Assembly (NCBI RefSeq): GCF_026627425.1
Contig: NZ_JAPNLH010000005.1
Location: forward strand, 165,438 to 229,437
Source: Arthrobacter endolithicus
GTDB lineage: Bacteria > Actinomycetota > Actinomycetes > Actinomycetales > Micrococcaceae
Direction of reading: 5' to 3'
DNA length: 64,000 nucleotides
Each line of letters opens with the position of its first letter. Position 1 is the first letter of the stretch. The translations under genes were made by a program, and so were the position numbers. The notes under the pieces are model-generated. The model had not been told where the DNA came from and made no database searches. It saw only the letters and a program-made list of their open reading frames with translations. Shown piece by piece: positions 33,794-42,599 of this stretch.

Positions 33794-34282
33794 ATGGCCA
33801 GCGAATCAACATTCGACGTCGTCAGCAAAGTCGACAAGCAGGAAGTCGCCAATGCCTTGAACCAGGCGCAGAAGGAAGTTGCCCAGCGTTACGACTTCAA
33901 AGGCATTGGGGCGGAGATTGACTTCAGCGGTGAAAAGATCCTCTTGAAGGCAAACTCGGAGGAACGCGTGAAGGCAGTTCTGGACGTTTTCGAGAGCAAA
34001 TTGATCAAGCGCGGTATTTCGCTGAAATCCCTCGATGCCGGCGAACCGTTCGCCTCGGGCAAGGAATACCGGCTGGAGGCCGCCATCAAGGAAGGCATCG
34101 AGCAGGACATCGCGAAGAAGATCAACAAGCTCATTCGCGACGAAGCGCCCAAGGGTGTTAAGTCCACTATCCAGGGAGACGAGCTGCGGGTAAGTTCCAA
34201 GAGCCGTGACGACCTGCAGTCGACCATGGCGCTGCTGAAGAATTTCGAGGATGCCGACCTCCAGTTCATCAACTTCCGCTAG
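33794..34282 (+). CDS. yajQ: YajQ-family nucleotide/c-di-GMP binding protein
   Basis: A 162-residue cytosolic protein. It matches YajQ throughout: FDVVSKVDKQEVANALNQA at the start, RYDFKG near residue 33, and the C-terminus ending DLQFINFR. Some members bind cyclic di-GMP and influence phage, virulence or regulation in other bacteria; the cellular role here is not known. The ATG at 33794 follows TTGGAGGGCCTC, a strong ribosome site. A TTG in the same frame 12 bases upstream is less likely to be the start. Confidence 0.94.
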   Translation: MASESTFDVVSKVDKQEVANALNQAQKEVAQRYDFKGIGAEIDFSGEKILLKANSEERVKAVLDVFESKLIKRGISLKSLDAGEPFASGKEYRLEAAIKEGIEQDIAKKINKLIRDEAPKGVKSTIQGDELRVSSKSRDDLQSTMALLKNFEDADLQFINFR

Positions 34283-34388
34283 ATGCCGGCGCCGGCGAGG
34301 GGGTCTCGTCGACCTCTTGATCCCCTTCGTGGGTGCGCATAGAGTCGAAGTTGTCTCCCTTTATTCCACACCGTGACAGGACGCTCCA

Positions 34389-35162
34389 ATGCCTAAGCCT
34401 GACATCACCGCCGGCGCTCCGTGTTGGATCGATTTGATGACTTCAGATCCCGCCAGGGCGCAGGATTTTTACGCACAAATCTTCGGCTGGACCTACGAAG
34501 TCGGGGACCAGGAAAAATACGGCGGCTACACGACGGCGTTTAAAGGCGGCCTGCAGGTGGCCGGAATGATGAAAAATGATGGTCAGTCCGGCTACCCGGA
34601 CGTTTGGACGACATACCTGCGCGTGGAAGATATCAAGGCCACGGTTGAGGACGTTACGGCAGCGGGCGGGCAGGTCTTCATGTCGCCGATGGAGGTCCCT
34701 GAACAGGGCAGCATGAGCATGATCGCGGATGCGTCCGGTGCTGCCATCGGGCTTTGGCAGGTCGGTGGCCATGTCGGTTTTCAGGCCCATGGCGAGCCCG
34801 GCACCGCGGTATGGCACGAGCTGCAGACGCGCGATTATCCGGTGGCCGTGGCGTTTTACCGGAAGGTGTTCGGCTGGGATACCAGTGTGCTCAGTGACAC
34901 CCCGGAGTTCCGCTACAGCACCCTCGGAGCCGGCGACGACGCCACGGCCGGCATCCTGGACGCGGCCGGCTACCTGCCGGACGGTGTTCCGGGAAACTGG
35001 CAGGTGTACTTCGGCGTCGAGAACGCCGACGACGTGATTACTAAGGCGCTTTCCCTTGGCGCGCAGCTGCTCCAGCCCGCGGAGAACTCCGACTTTGGCC
35101 GGGTAGCCATGCTGTCGGACCCGACCGGCGCCACGTTCAGGATCTCCCAGGCGAACGGCTAG
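34389..35162 (+). CDS. VOC (glyoxalase/bleomycin-resistance) superfamily protein, two-domain
   Basis: A 257-residue protein with two tandem VOC modules of beta-alpha-beta-beta-beta type. Module 1 (about 1-125) opens PCWIDLMTSDPARAQDFYAQIFGWTYE; module 2 (about 135-257) opens AVWHELQTRDYPVAVAFYRKVFGWDTS (only the pieces FYAQIFGWTYE and FYRKVFGWDTS are the key family words). Both hold F-Y and F-G-W typical of the actinobacterial hydroxylase-type VOC group. Metal ligands cannot be assigned. It ends by sharing its stop codon bases (CTAG) with the convergent response regulator gene. Confidence 0.88.
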   Translation: MPKPDITAGAPCWIDLMTSDPARAQDFYAQIFGWTYEVGDQEKYGGYTTAFKGGLQVAGMMKNDGQSGYPDVWTTYLRVEDIKATVEDVTAAGGQVFMSPMEVPEQGSMSMIADASGAAIGLWQVGGHVGFQAHGEPGTAVWHELQTRDYPVAVAFYRKVFGWDTSVLSDTPEFRYSTLGAGDDATAGILDAAGYLPDGVPGNWQVYFGVENADDVITKALSLGAQLLQPAENSDFGRVAMLSDPTGATFRISQANG

Positions 35163-35836
35163 CCGGCCGGCTCGACCAATCCGGTGTCGTAGGCGAGCAC
35201 CACTGCCTGAACCCGGTCCCGCAGCGAAAGCTTGGTCAGGATCTTGCTGACATGTGTCTTCACCGTCTGCTCCGCGATGTAAAGCTCCGCGGCTATCTCC
35301 TGATTGGAAAGCCCGCGCCCCACCAGAACCATCACCTCGAGTTCGCGTTCGGTCAGTCCCCCCAGCCGATCGCGGCACGGCAGGGTCCGCGGCTGGCTCT
35401 TGGCGAACTGCTCAATCAGGCGCTTGGTCACCGAAGGAGCGAGCAATGCCTCCCCCGCAGCCACAATCCGCACGGCCGCCACCAGTTCATCCGCCAGCGC
35501 GTCCTTGAGCAGGAACCCGCTGGCACCGAGCCGCAGTGCGTCGTAGACGTAATCGTCCGCGTCAAAAGTCGTGAGCATCAGGACGTGCGTGGTTGGCGCG
35601 TCCTGGCCCGGATCCATGCCGCCAAGTATCTTGCGGGCCGCCTCGAGCCCGTTCATCACCGGCATGCGCACGTCCATCAGCACCACATCCGGCAGCAACG
35701 CGGCCGCCAGATCTACGGCTTCCGCCCCGTCCTTGGCCTGCCCGACGACGTCAATATCGTGTTGGGCGCCCAACAACGCCGCGAACCCGGCGCGGACCAT
35801 GGCCTGATCATCGACCACTAAAACTCGGATAGTCAT
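35159..35836 (-). CDS. NarL/LuxR-type response regulator
   Basis: A 225-residue response regulator. The receiver domain (1-120) has phospho-Asp55 in VVLMDVRMPVMNG, the acid pair VDDQ and Lys in GFLLKD. A LuxR-type helix-turn-helix fills the C-terminus (LTERELEVMVLVGRGLSN, QEIAAELYIAEQTVKTHVSK). ATG at 35836 has the ribosome site GGGAGGAG. It overlaps the histidine kinase by 4 bases and follows phosphatase and kinase in one operon. Paired with a HisKA_3 kinase, it forms a NarL-class system; the signal is unknown. Confidence 0.93.
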   Translation of the reverse strand: MTIRVLVVDDQAMVRAGFAALLGAQHDIDVVGQAKDGAEAVDLAAALLPDVVLMDVRMPVMNGLEAARKILGGMDPGQDAPTTHVLMLTTFDADDYVYDALRLGASGFLLKDALADELVAAVRIVAAGEALLAPSVTKRLIEQFAKSQPRTLPCRDRLGGLTERELEVMVLVGRGLSNQEIAAELYIAEQTVKTHVSKILTKLSLRDRVQAVVLAYDTGLVEPAG

Positions 35837-37101
35837 TGTGCTCCTCCCGTTCCCACGGTGACCAGGGGCAGTGTTGCCGTAACAGTGAATCCTCCATTGC
35901 TCAGCGGCATGCACAGCACCGAGCCGCCGACGATGCTGGCCCGCTCGCGCATTCCGATCAGACCCTGTCCGGGGTGCGTCCGGTCCAGCTGCGCCAGCAC
36001 GGCACCGATTCCGGACGGGCCATTGCTGATCTCCAGCTGAAGTGTCCGGGCGATCGCGCGCAGGGAGACGGTGACTTCGGCACCGGGTGCATGCCGTATC
36101 ACGTTACTGAGCGCCTCCTGCGCGATCCGGTACGCCGTCAGGCCAATCACTTCGCTGACATCCACCGCCTGGTCTGCACCAATGCTGTCGGAGTCCAAAT
36201 CAATCGAAACCGCGACGCCGGCCGTCCGGGCCGCCGCGATCAGCTGCGGAATATCCGTTAAACCCGGTTTGGGCGAGAGGTCCCGGGCTGCGCCATCGCT
36301 GCGCAGTGCTCCCAGCATGCTGCGCATTTCCGTCATCGCACGGCGGGAATTCGCGGCGATGTCATTGAATTCCTGTTTAAGGGACTCGGTCAGATCCGGG
36401 TGACGGTACTGTGCCGTCGTCGCCTGCACCACCACAATGGACATGCCATGGGCGACGACGTCATGGAGTTCGCGGGCGATCCTGGCCCGCTCCTCGGCCA
36501 GCCGGCGCATCGACTGCTCCTCCGCGGAGAGAGTCCGTTCGGCCAGCAGCTGCTGGCGGATATTCTGCCATTGCTGGGTGATCACGGCGGCTACCATCAG
36601 GCCACCGGCGACCGAGGCGAACACCACAACGTTCATCTCCGAGCCAAGAGGAACTTCAGTCGGCTCGCCAAGATAATTGACGGCGACACCAATGAACGTG
36701 CTCAGTAGCCAGGTGACCGCAGGAAGCGCCCAGTGGCTCTTCAGACCGGCCACGCACATGACCAAAATCTGCGTGACCATAGCGACAACGCTAAAGGGCA
36801 TCGGGGCCGAGCCCACCGGCGAGGACACGAGCGGCATGATCGCCAGCGGCACCAGGGACAGCAGCGCCCCCGGGACCGGGCGGACAACCGTCAGCGCCAG
36901 CGAACCGGTGTGCAGAATTGCCATCCCCAGGGCAAAGGGGAGCATCATTTTGTACAGATTCACATTCAGGGACGCGCCTACGGCCATCAGTGCCACGCAG
37001 GCGGTGATAAATCCAAGCCAGGCCCAGCTGATCTTCTTTAATCTCAGCTGTGGCAGCGCGGCCATCTGGGTGGCAAGATCAAGGCGTTTGGCTGCGGTCA
37101 C
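35833..37101 (-). CDS. Sensor histidine kinase, HisKA_3/NarX class
   Basis: A 422-residue membrane kinase. Five to six hydrophobic segments fill residues 25-175, followed by a coiled region and the dimer/phospho box ARIARELHDVVAHGMS with His213. The ATPase lid region TAYRIAQEALSNVIRHA and GLIGMRERASIVGG (G-box) lies in the C-terminus. It overlaps the response regulator by 4 bases (ATGA), and the upstream phosphatase gene overlaps it by 4 bases, so all three are one translation-coupled unit. There is no visible extracellular ligand domain. Confidence 0.93.
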   Translation of the reverse strand: MTAAKRLDLATQMAALPQLRLKKISWAWLGFITACVALMAVGASLNVNLYKMMLPFALGMAILHTGSLALTVVRPVPGALLSLVPLAIMPLVSSPVGSAPMPFSVVAMVTQILVMCVAGLKSHWALPAVTWLLSTFIGVAVNYLGEPTEVPLGSEMNVVVFASVAGGLMVAAVITQQWQNIRQQLLAERTLSAEEQSMRRLAEERARIARELHDVVAHGMSIVVVQATTAQYRHPDLTESLKQEFNDIAANSRRAMTEMRSMLGALRSDGAARDLSPKPGLTDIPQLIAAARTAGVAVSIDLDSDSIGADQAVDVSEVIGLTAYRIAQEALSNVIRHAPGAEVTVSLRAIARTLQLEISNGPSGIGAVLAQLDRTHPGQGLIGMRERASIVGGSVLCMPLSNGGFTVTATLPLVTVGTGGAQ

Positions 37102-37856
37102 CGGTGCCGCCCCTGGGCCTGGGCGGGATTTGCGGATCCGTCAACAGGTCCATCGACATCCTCCGTTGGCCCGTCCGCGGTGCTGTCTGCCAGCTCCGGG
37201 CCGCCGGCCGGCCCGCTCTGCCAGCTGATGATCTCCCAGGTCCGCTCACCGTTGCGCCGGCCGGCCGAGCCGTCCACCTGCGTCGACCCCTCCAGCACGA
37301 CGAAGCCAGTGTTACTGAGCCCGTAATTCTCCGGCTGTGCGGCGTCTATATTGCCGGCCCGGCAGCCCGCCCAAGTGCGGATCATGGCACCGTGGCTGAC
37401 CAGGACAGCCGTCCCGCCGTCCACCGCTTGCTCGGCCTCGCGCACCACCACATCGAAGCGCGCCAAGGTTTGCGTCCCTGTGTCGGGGGCGCCCGGGATC
37501 CGGGTCTGCTGCGTGCCACCGATCCAGCTGCGCACAACTTCCAGGTACCGCCCGATGGAGTCCGAATCCCCCTGCATCTCCAGATCTCCGGCGTCGATCT
37601 CGCGCAGTCCGTCGCGGATCTGCAGTTCAAGTCCAGCAGCGGCGGCCAGTGGCGCCCCCGTCTGTTGTGCCCGGGTCTGGTTCGAAACGTAGATCGCAGC
37701 CGGCGGCTGCCTGCCGTCCCAGCGGGCTACGGCCGCCGGAATTGCGCTCGCTTGGCGATGGCCCAACTCAGTCAACCCGGGTCCCGGCACCGCCGTATCC
37801 AGGAGGTTACGGACATTGGACGGTGTTTGGCCGTGCCGGATCAGAATCAGTCGCAT
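37098..37856 (-). CDS. Histidine phosphatase (phosphoglycerate-mutase-like)
   Basis: A 252-residue branch-1 histidine phosphatase. The signature is LILIRHGQTPSNV with catalytic His8 and Arg7, the second His in VLVSHGAMIRTW near residue 153, and Glu in REIDAGDLEMQG. The C-terminal 45 residues are a low-complexity acidic tail (STADGPTEDVDGPVDGSA). It is the first gene of the unit with the histidine kinase and response regulator. Substrate unknown; pairing such a phosphatase with a two-component system is unusual but the enzyme may be metabolic and only cotranscribed. Confidence 0.88.
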   Translation of the reverse strand: MRLILIRHGQTPSNVRNLLDTAVPGPGLTELGHRQASAIPAAVARWDGRQPPAAIYVSNQTRAQQTGAPLAAAAGLELQIRDGLREIDAGDLEMQGDSDSIGRYLEVVRSWIGGTQQTRIPGAPDTGTQTLARFDVVVREAEQAVDGGTAVLVSHGAMIRTWAGCRAGNIDAAQPENYGLSNTGFVVLEGSTQVDGSAGRRNGERTWEIISWQSGPAGGPELADSTADGPTEDVDGPVDGSANPAQAQGRHR

Positions 37857-37879
37857 GTCTCAATTGTCCTTGAAAAGCA

Positions 37880-38743
37880 TCACGGGCGGGCCGCCATTCG
37901 TTCGAGCCGGGCAATGCGGTCCGGCATGGGCGGATGGGTGGAGAACATCCGCCCCGCAGCGCCGCGGAACGGGTTAGCGATCATCAGATGGCTGGTGTTG
38001 ACCAAGTCCTGCTTCCGCGGCAGCGGTGCCTGCTCCACGCCCCGCTCCAGCTTGCGCAATGCCGATGCCAACGCCAGCGGATCCCCCGTGAGCGTTGAAC
38101 CATCCTCATCGGCATCGTATTCGCGAGTCCTGCTGATGGCCAGCTGAATCACCGAAGCGGCCAGCGGCGCCAGCAGCGCCATGACGATCATGGCCAGCGG
38201 ATTGGCGTTCCTGTTATCCCGGCCACCGCCGAAGAAGAGCGCGAACTGGGCCACCGACGTGATGACACCCGCGACAGCTGCGGCCACCGATGAGGTCAAA
38301 ATGTCCCGGTTGTAGACGTGCATCAGTTCATGCCCGAGCACGCCCCGCAACTCTCGTTCGGTGAGAATGTTCAGGATCCCCTGGGTGCAGCACACCGCTG
38401 CGTTCCGCGGATTGCGTCCGGTGGCAAAGGCATTCGGCGCCAAGGTGGGGGAAACATAGATGCGTGGCATGGGCTCACTGGCCTTGGTGGAGAGTTCCTG
38501 CACAATCCGGTAAATGCCCGGCGCCTGCTCCTGGGTCACCGGATACGCCTGCATGGAGCGGATCGCGATCTTGTCCGAATTCCAGTAGCCGTATGCGGTT
38601 GTCCCGACGCCGATCAGCGCCATGATCCAGATCGGGGCCGAGCTTCGCAGCCCGGTGGCGAGAATTCCTCCGATCACCAGCAGGACCACCCACAGCACGC
38701 CAAAGAGCGCAGCGGTCTTTAACCCGTTGAAATGCCTGTGCAC
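37880..38743 (-). CDS. htpX: Membrane zinc metalloprotease HtpX
   Basis: A 287-residue M48-family protease in the cytoplasmic membrane that degrades damaged membrane proteins. Two hydrophobic helices lie in residues 10-52, the zinc motif HELMH at 138-142 (third ligand Glu in REYDADEDG near 209), two more hydrophobic helices at 152-170 and 183-205, and the C-terminal STHPPMPDRIARLERM motif. The start is GTG at 38743 with AAAGGAGAAG upstream. It lies next to a two-component operon on the same strand but is separated by 23 bases from its neighbour. Confidence 0.95.
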   Translation of the reverse strand: MHRHFNGLKTAALFGVLWVVLLVIGGILATGLRSSAPIWIMALIGVGTTAYGYWNSDKIAIRSMQAYPVTQEQAPGIYRIVQELSTKASEPMPRIYVSPTLAPNAFATGRNPRNAAVCCTQGILNILTERELRGVLGHELMHVYNRDILTSSVAAAVAGVITSVAQFALFFGGGRDNRNANPLAMIVMALLAPLAASVIQLAISRTREYDADEDGSTLTGDPLALASALRKLERGVEQAPLPRKQDLVNTSHLMIANPFRGAAGRMFSTHPPMPDRIARLERMAARP

Positions 38744-38980
38744 GTTTACTTCTCCTTTAGTCGCCGCCGGCAGCTGCCACGGCTACGTTAGGAAAACGGC
38801 CCAGTGGACGCTGGCGTTCCCGCCGTCGCTTCGGCGCCGCGGATGGCCCCGGCCTGCCGGAACGCCCTGGGTCTTACTGCGAGATGGGGTGCGCAGACGT
38901 GCCGGTCTGGTGTTTTTAGCTTAGCCGCGTTTAGCCGGGGACGCTTCTGCCCTGATCTTCGGGTGCCGCAGGTCCTGCCG

Positions 38981-40252
38981 CTACGGTTCGGGATGGAGCG
39001 CGTCGTAGTGCAGGAACCTAGGTTGCCAGCGGGCCAGCAGCCACACGGCTGCTATACACAAACCACCACCGACGACGGCGGCAAGCGCCTCCCCGAGAAC
39101 CTGTCCGGTCCCGCCGGCAAAGAGGTCCCCCAAGCGTGGCCCACCGGCAACCACCACCACAAAGACCCCCTGCAGCCGGCCGCGGAGATGGTCCGGCGTG
39201 GCGGCCTGCAAAATAGTGGACCGGAACACGCTGCTGACCGAATCCGCGACTCCGGAAACCACCAGGGCGAAGACGGCGGCAATGATCCACGGGGAAGTAC
39301 CTTCTCCGCTGTGCCGCCCGCCAAGAGCGACGGCGGCACCCATCGCCGCAATGGCCATTCCCCACACGGTCACGGACCACACCACGGCCAGGCCCTGCCG
39401 CCGCACCTGCCCGAGGGGACCAGAAAACAGCGCGGCAAGCAAGGAACCGGCGGCAATCGCCGCCAGGAGAACTCCGGCTGTTTCCTCGCCTCCCCCCAGC
39501 CAGACTGCCCCTATGGCCGGCAGGAGCGACCGCGGCATGGCAAAGACCATGGCACACAGGTCCACCAGGAATGTCATGCGCACATTGGGCCGGGTTCCCA
39601 GGAACGTCAGCCCTTCCAGCACGGAGCCCAGCCCCGCTTTGCGTACTTTCCCCTCCGGCAGCATCGGCGGCAAAGCAAACAAGGCCCACAATGAGGCCGT
39701 AAAGGTCAGCACATCGATGGTATACGTCCAGGCGTATCCGATATTGGCCACCAGGATCCCCGCAAGCAGCGGCCCTACGGTAGTACCAAGGCCGAAGACG
39801 ATCATGCTCAGGGCATTGGCTGCCGGCAGCAGCTCCAGTCGCACCAAACGGGGAATGATCGCGCTGCGGGCCGGCTGGTTGATGCCTGCCGCGCCGGATT
39901 GAATGGCAACCAGCAGGTACAGGATCCACGTCTCATGCAGACCCAGCCAGGCCTGCAGCGCGATGCCGATGGTCACCGCCCACAACACCGCCGCGGACGC
40001 CAGTGCCACCTTCCGGCGGTCCAGCGAATCAATGATAGAACCGCCGTACAGGCCGGCGAAAACCAGCGGGAGCAGAGCAAATATTCCCAGCAGGCCCACG
40101 GCCAGCGTAGATCGCGTCAGACTGTAGATCTGCAGGCTGACTGCGACCACCGTCAGCTGAGTGCCGATCGAGGACAGTCCTAGGCCCACGAAGAGCCGCC
40201 GGAAGTCCGGGCTTTCACGAAGCGGGGTGAGATCGGCCAGCAGATTGCGCAT
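38981..40252 (-). CDS. MFS transporter (EntS/MFS_3-type exporter)
   Basis: A 423-residue transporter of 11-12 helices in the MFS_3 group that exports siderophores or drugs. It begins with a cytosolic ESPDFRRLFVGLGLSSIGTQLTVVAVSLQIYSL-type first helix (key words SPDFRRLF and GTQLTVVAVS); the helix-4 loop carries DRRKV and the helix-5 region INQPARSAIIPRLV, both typical of the EntS group; the later DHLRGRLQGVFVVVV loop is also family-like. No siderophore gene is near. The 237 bases downstream hold no gene. Confidence 0.88.
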   Translation of the reverse strand: MRNLLADLTPLRESPDFRRLFVGLGLSSIGTQLTVVAVSLQIYSLTRSTLAVGLLGIFALLPLVFAGLYGGSIIDSLDRRKVALASAAVLWAVTIGIALQAWLGLHETWILYLLVAIQSGAAGINQPARSAIIPRLVRLELLPAANALSMIVFGLGTTVGPLLAGILVANIGYAWTYTIDVLTFTASLWALFALPPMLPEGKVRKAGLGSVLEGLTFLGTRPNVRMTFLVDLCAMVFAMPRSLLPAIGAVWLGGGEETAGVLLAAIAAGSLLAALFSGPLGQVRRQGLAVVWSVTVWGMAIAAMGAAVALGGRHSGEGTSPWIIAAVFALVVSGVADSVSSVFRSTILQAATPDHLRGRLQGVFVVVVAGGPRLGDLFAGGTGQVLGEALAAVVGGGLCIAAVWLLARWQPRFLHYDALHPEP

Positions 40253-40361
40253 CGGTCAAGGATACCGGTGGGCTGTTGCCCTCCGGCCGCGGCTCGCCTC
40301 GGCTGCCGCACCACGCCAGGGGACCACATCAGCCCGTCAAGACGGCGCAAGCCACGACACC

Positions 40362-40386
40362 CTTATTGTGAATTACTCAGAATAAG
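40362..40386 (+). promoter_or_regulatory. Candidate Fur/PerR box upstream of the Fur-type gene and catalase
   Basis: Inverted arms CTTATT/AATAAG around 13 bases (GTGAATTACTCAG between), in AT-rich DNA 16 bases upstream of the regulator start. The size and T/A-rich character resemble Fur/PerR boxes. It would place the regulator gene and the catalase under autorepression. Confidence 0.55.
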
Positions 40387-40401
40387 TGGTTAACTAAAAC
40401 T

Positions 40402-40917
40402 ATGATGACGGGCACACGGACGGAAGGCGGCTCCGGAGCAACAGCGGAGCACGAGTGGGAGCAGCAATTGCACTCCCACGACCGCCGCGTGACCAAACAG
40501 CGGCTCGCTGTGCTGGCCGCCGTCGCCCGTTCCCAGCATTCGACGGCCGAAGCCATCACCGCAGCTATCCGCGCGGAGCTGCCAAGCATCACTGTGCAGT
40601 CTATTTATGTGGTGCTGGCTGACCTCACCAGACTGGGCATGCTGCGCCGCATCGAGCCGCCCAACTCCCCTGCCCGTTACGAGACCCGGACCGGTGATAA
40701 TCATCACCACGCCATCTGTACCAGCTGCGGACGGATCGAAGACGTGGACTGCGCGGTCGGTCATGCCCCGTGCCTGACCCCCGAGCTGGACGCTGGCGCA
40801 ACCATCGGCCACATCATCATCGCGGACGTCCTGTACCAGGGAACCTGCAGCGCCTGCGCAGCCACGGCCAACGAGCCACTGACGGTCAAACCTGACGAGG
40901 TAGGTCCGTCCCACTGA
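40402..40917 (+). CDS. Fur-family transcriptional regulator (CatR/PerR/FurA-like)
   Basis: A 171-residue metal-dependent repressor. The winged helix (residues ~25-90) has [23 protein letters not shown] and [19 protein letters not shown]. The metal site is [18 protein letters not shown] (His-rich strand plus first CxxC), and the second CxxC is GTCSAC near residue 150, forming the structural zinc site. It is 37 bases upstream of catalase and on the same strand, the standard actinobacterial furA-katA pairing. The start may be ATG 40402 or 40405; neither has a good ribosome site. Confidence 0.9.
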   Translation: MMTGTRTEGGSGATAEHEWEQQLHSHDRRVTKQRLAVLAAVARSQHSTAEAITAAIRAELPSITVQSIYVVLADLTRLGMLRRIEPPNSPARYETRTGDNHHHAICTSCGRIEDVDCAVGHAPCLTPELDAGATIGHIIIADVLYQGTCSACAATANEPLTVKPDEVGPSH

Positions 40918-40954
40918 TTTTCCCTGCCAACCCCAACCACCACCAAGGAGAGAT

Positions 40955-42454
40955 ATGACGACCGCTTCTACAACGCCGCATTCCACTACACAGTCCGGTG
41001 CCCCCGTCATCAGTGACGCGCACGCCCAGTCAACCGGTGCCGACGGCGCCATCGCGCTGACCGACCACTACCTGGTCGAAAAGCTGGCCCAGTTCAACCG
41101 CGAGCGGGTCCCGGAGCGCGTGGTGCATGCCAAGGGCGGCGGCGCGTTCGGCACGTTCAAGACCACCGAGGACGTCTCCGCCTACACCAAGGCTGCGCTT
41201 TTCCAGCCCGGCGTGGAGACCGAAACCCTGACCCGCTTCTCCTCCGTGGCCGGCGAGGCCGGATCTCCGGACACCTGGCGGGACCCGCGCGGCTTCTCCA
41301 CGAAGTTCTACACCACCGAAGGCAACTACGACCTGGTGGGCAACAACACTCCGGTGTTCTTCATCCGCGACGGCATCAAGTTCCCGGACTTCATCCACAG
41401 CCAGAAGCGCCTTCCCGGTTCCAACCTGCGCGACGCCGACATGCAGTGGGATTTCTGGACCCTCTCCCCCGAGTCCGCGCACCAGGTCACCTGGCTGATG
41501 GGCGACCGCGGGCTGCCCGCCTCCTGGCGTCAGATGCAGGGCTACGGCTCGCACACCTACCAGTGGATCAACGCCGCCGGCGAGCAGTTCTGGGTCAAGT
41601 ACCATTTCCACTCCAATCAGGGCGTGAGCGCCATGAGCGGCGACGAGGCCGAGCAGCTGGCAGGCTCGGACGCGGACTACTACATCCGCGACCTGCACGA
41701 CAACATCGAGACCGGCAATTTCCCCTCCTGGGACCTGCACGTGCAGATCATGCCGTACGCGGATGCCAAGGACTACCGGTTCAACCCGTTTGACCTGACC
41801 AAGATCTGGTCCAAGAAGGACTACCCTCTGATCAAGGTCGGCACGATGACCCTGGACAGGAACCCGGAGAACTACTTCGCCCAGATCGAGCAGGCCGCCT
41901 TCGCGCCGTCGAACTTCGTGCCCGGCATCGCCGGCAGCCCGGACAAGATGCTGCAGGCACGGATCTTCTCCTACGCGGATGCACACCGCTACCGCGTGGG
42001 TACCAACCACGCCCAGCTGCCGGTGAACGCGCCGAAGAACCAGGTGCACAACTACAGCCAGAACGGTGCTGCCCGCTACACCTTCAACGACGCCAGCACT
42101 CCGGTTTACGCACCGAACTCCAAGGGCGGCCCGGCGGCCGTTGAGCCGGCAACTGTCGGCGGCGGCTGGGAGAACGACGGCGCACTGACGCTCTCGGCAC
42201 ATTCCCTGCACTCGGCCGATGATGACTTCGGCCAGGCCGGCACGCTCTACCGCGAGGTGTTCAACGACGGCGAACGCGCCCGGCTGCTGGAAACCATCAC
42301 CGGCGCCGTGGCTGGCGTCCAGGACGGCGGCATCAAGGAACGCGCCATCCAGTACTGGACCAACGTTGACTCGGATCTCGGCGCCAAGCTTCGCGCCAAC
42401 CTCGGTGCCGGCGAAAGCATCGAATCGGATGCCGAAGCGGCCGCCAAGTACTAG
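40955..42454 (+). CDS. katA: Catalase (monofunctional haem)
   Basis: A 499-residue haem catalase that breaks down hydrogen peroxide. Catalytic His58 lies in [12 protein letters not shown]; the Asn in [22 protein letters not shown] is the second active residue; the haem-binding Tyr lies in [15 protein letters not shown] near residue 340. The length is that of small-subunit catalase (about 500 residues, clade 3). The ribosome site AAGGAGAG sits 6 bases upstream of the ATG. It follows the Fur-type gene and ends at a strong hairpin. Confidence 0.96.
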   Translation: MTTASTTPHSTTQSGAPVISDAHAQSTGADGAIALTDHYLVEKLAQFNRERVPERVVHAKGGGAFGTFKTTEDVSAYTKAALFQPGVETETLTRFSSVAGEAGSPDTWRDPRGFSTKFYTTEGNYDLVGNNTPVFFIRDGIKFPDFIHSQKRLPGSNLRDADMQWDFWTLSPESAHQVTWLMGDRGLPASWRQMQGYGSHTYQWINAAGEQFWVKYHFHSNQGVSAMSGDEAEQLAGSDADYYIRDLHDNIETGNFPSWDLHVQIMPYADAKDYRFNPFDLTKIWSKKDYPLIKVGTMTLDRNPENYFAQIEQAAFAPSNFVPGIAGSPDKMLQARIFSYADAHRYRVGTNHAQLPVNAPKNQVHNYSQNGAARYTFNDASTPVYAPNSKGGPAAVEPATVGGGWENDGALTLSAHSLHSADDDFGQAGTLYREVFNDGERARLLETITGAVAGVQDGGIKERAIQYWTNVDSDLGAKLRANLGAGESIESDAEAAAKY

Positions 42455-42459
42455 ATCCA

Positions 42460-42525
42460 ACACGGACTGAGTACGACACAGTACTGAGCAGCACACGGTA
42501 CTGAGCTGCACACAGGACTGAGCAG
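42460..42525. repeat. Tandem repeat of a 16-17 base unit, four copies
   Basis: Four copies of a unit of the form ACAC-RG-ACTGAG-nnG/C: ACACGGACTGAGTACG at 42460, ACACAGTACTGAGCAGC at 42476, ACACGGTACTGAGCTGC at 42493 and ACACAGGACTGAGCAG at 42510. They fill the space between the catalase stop and its terminator. Confidence 0.85.
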
Positions 42526-42564
42526 AAAGGGCGGATTCCCTCACCGGGAACCCGCCCTTTCTGC
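42522..42564. terminator. Terminator hairpin after catalase
   Basis: A 13-bp stem (GCAGAAAGGGCGG/CCGCCCTTTCTGC), then one mismatch and a further 5 bp (TTCCC/GGGAA) around the loop TCACC. It lies between convergent catalase and APC permease genes and can serve both. Confidence 0.9.
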
Positions 42565-42599
42565 GTCCGCGCCGCGGCCCGATTCCCCCGCGACAGTCC

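Noticed and set aside
41030..42544. 504-residue minus-strand frame opposite catalase
   Set aside because: Antisense shadow of the clearly real catalase gene; composition (Val/Arg/His-rich) is typical of antisense frames in high-GC DNA.
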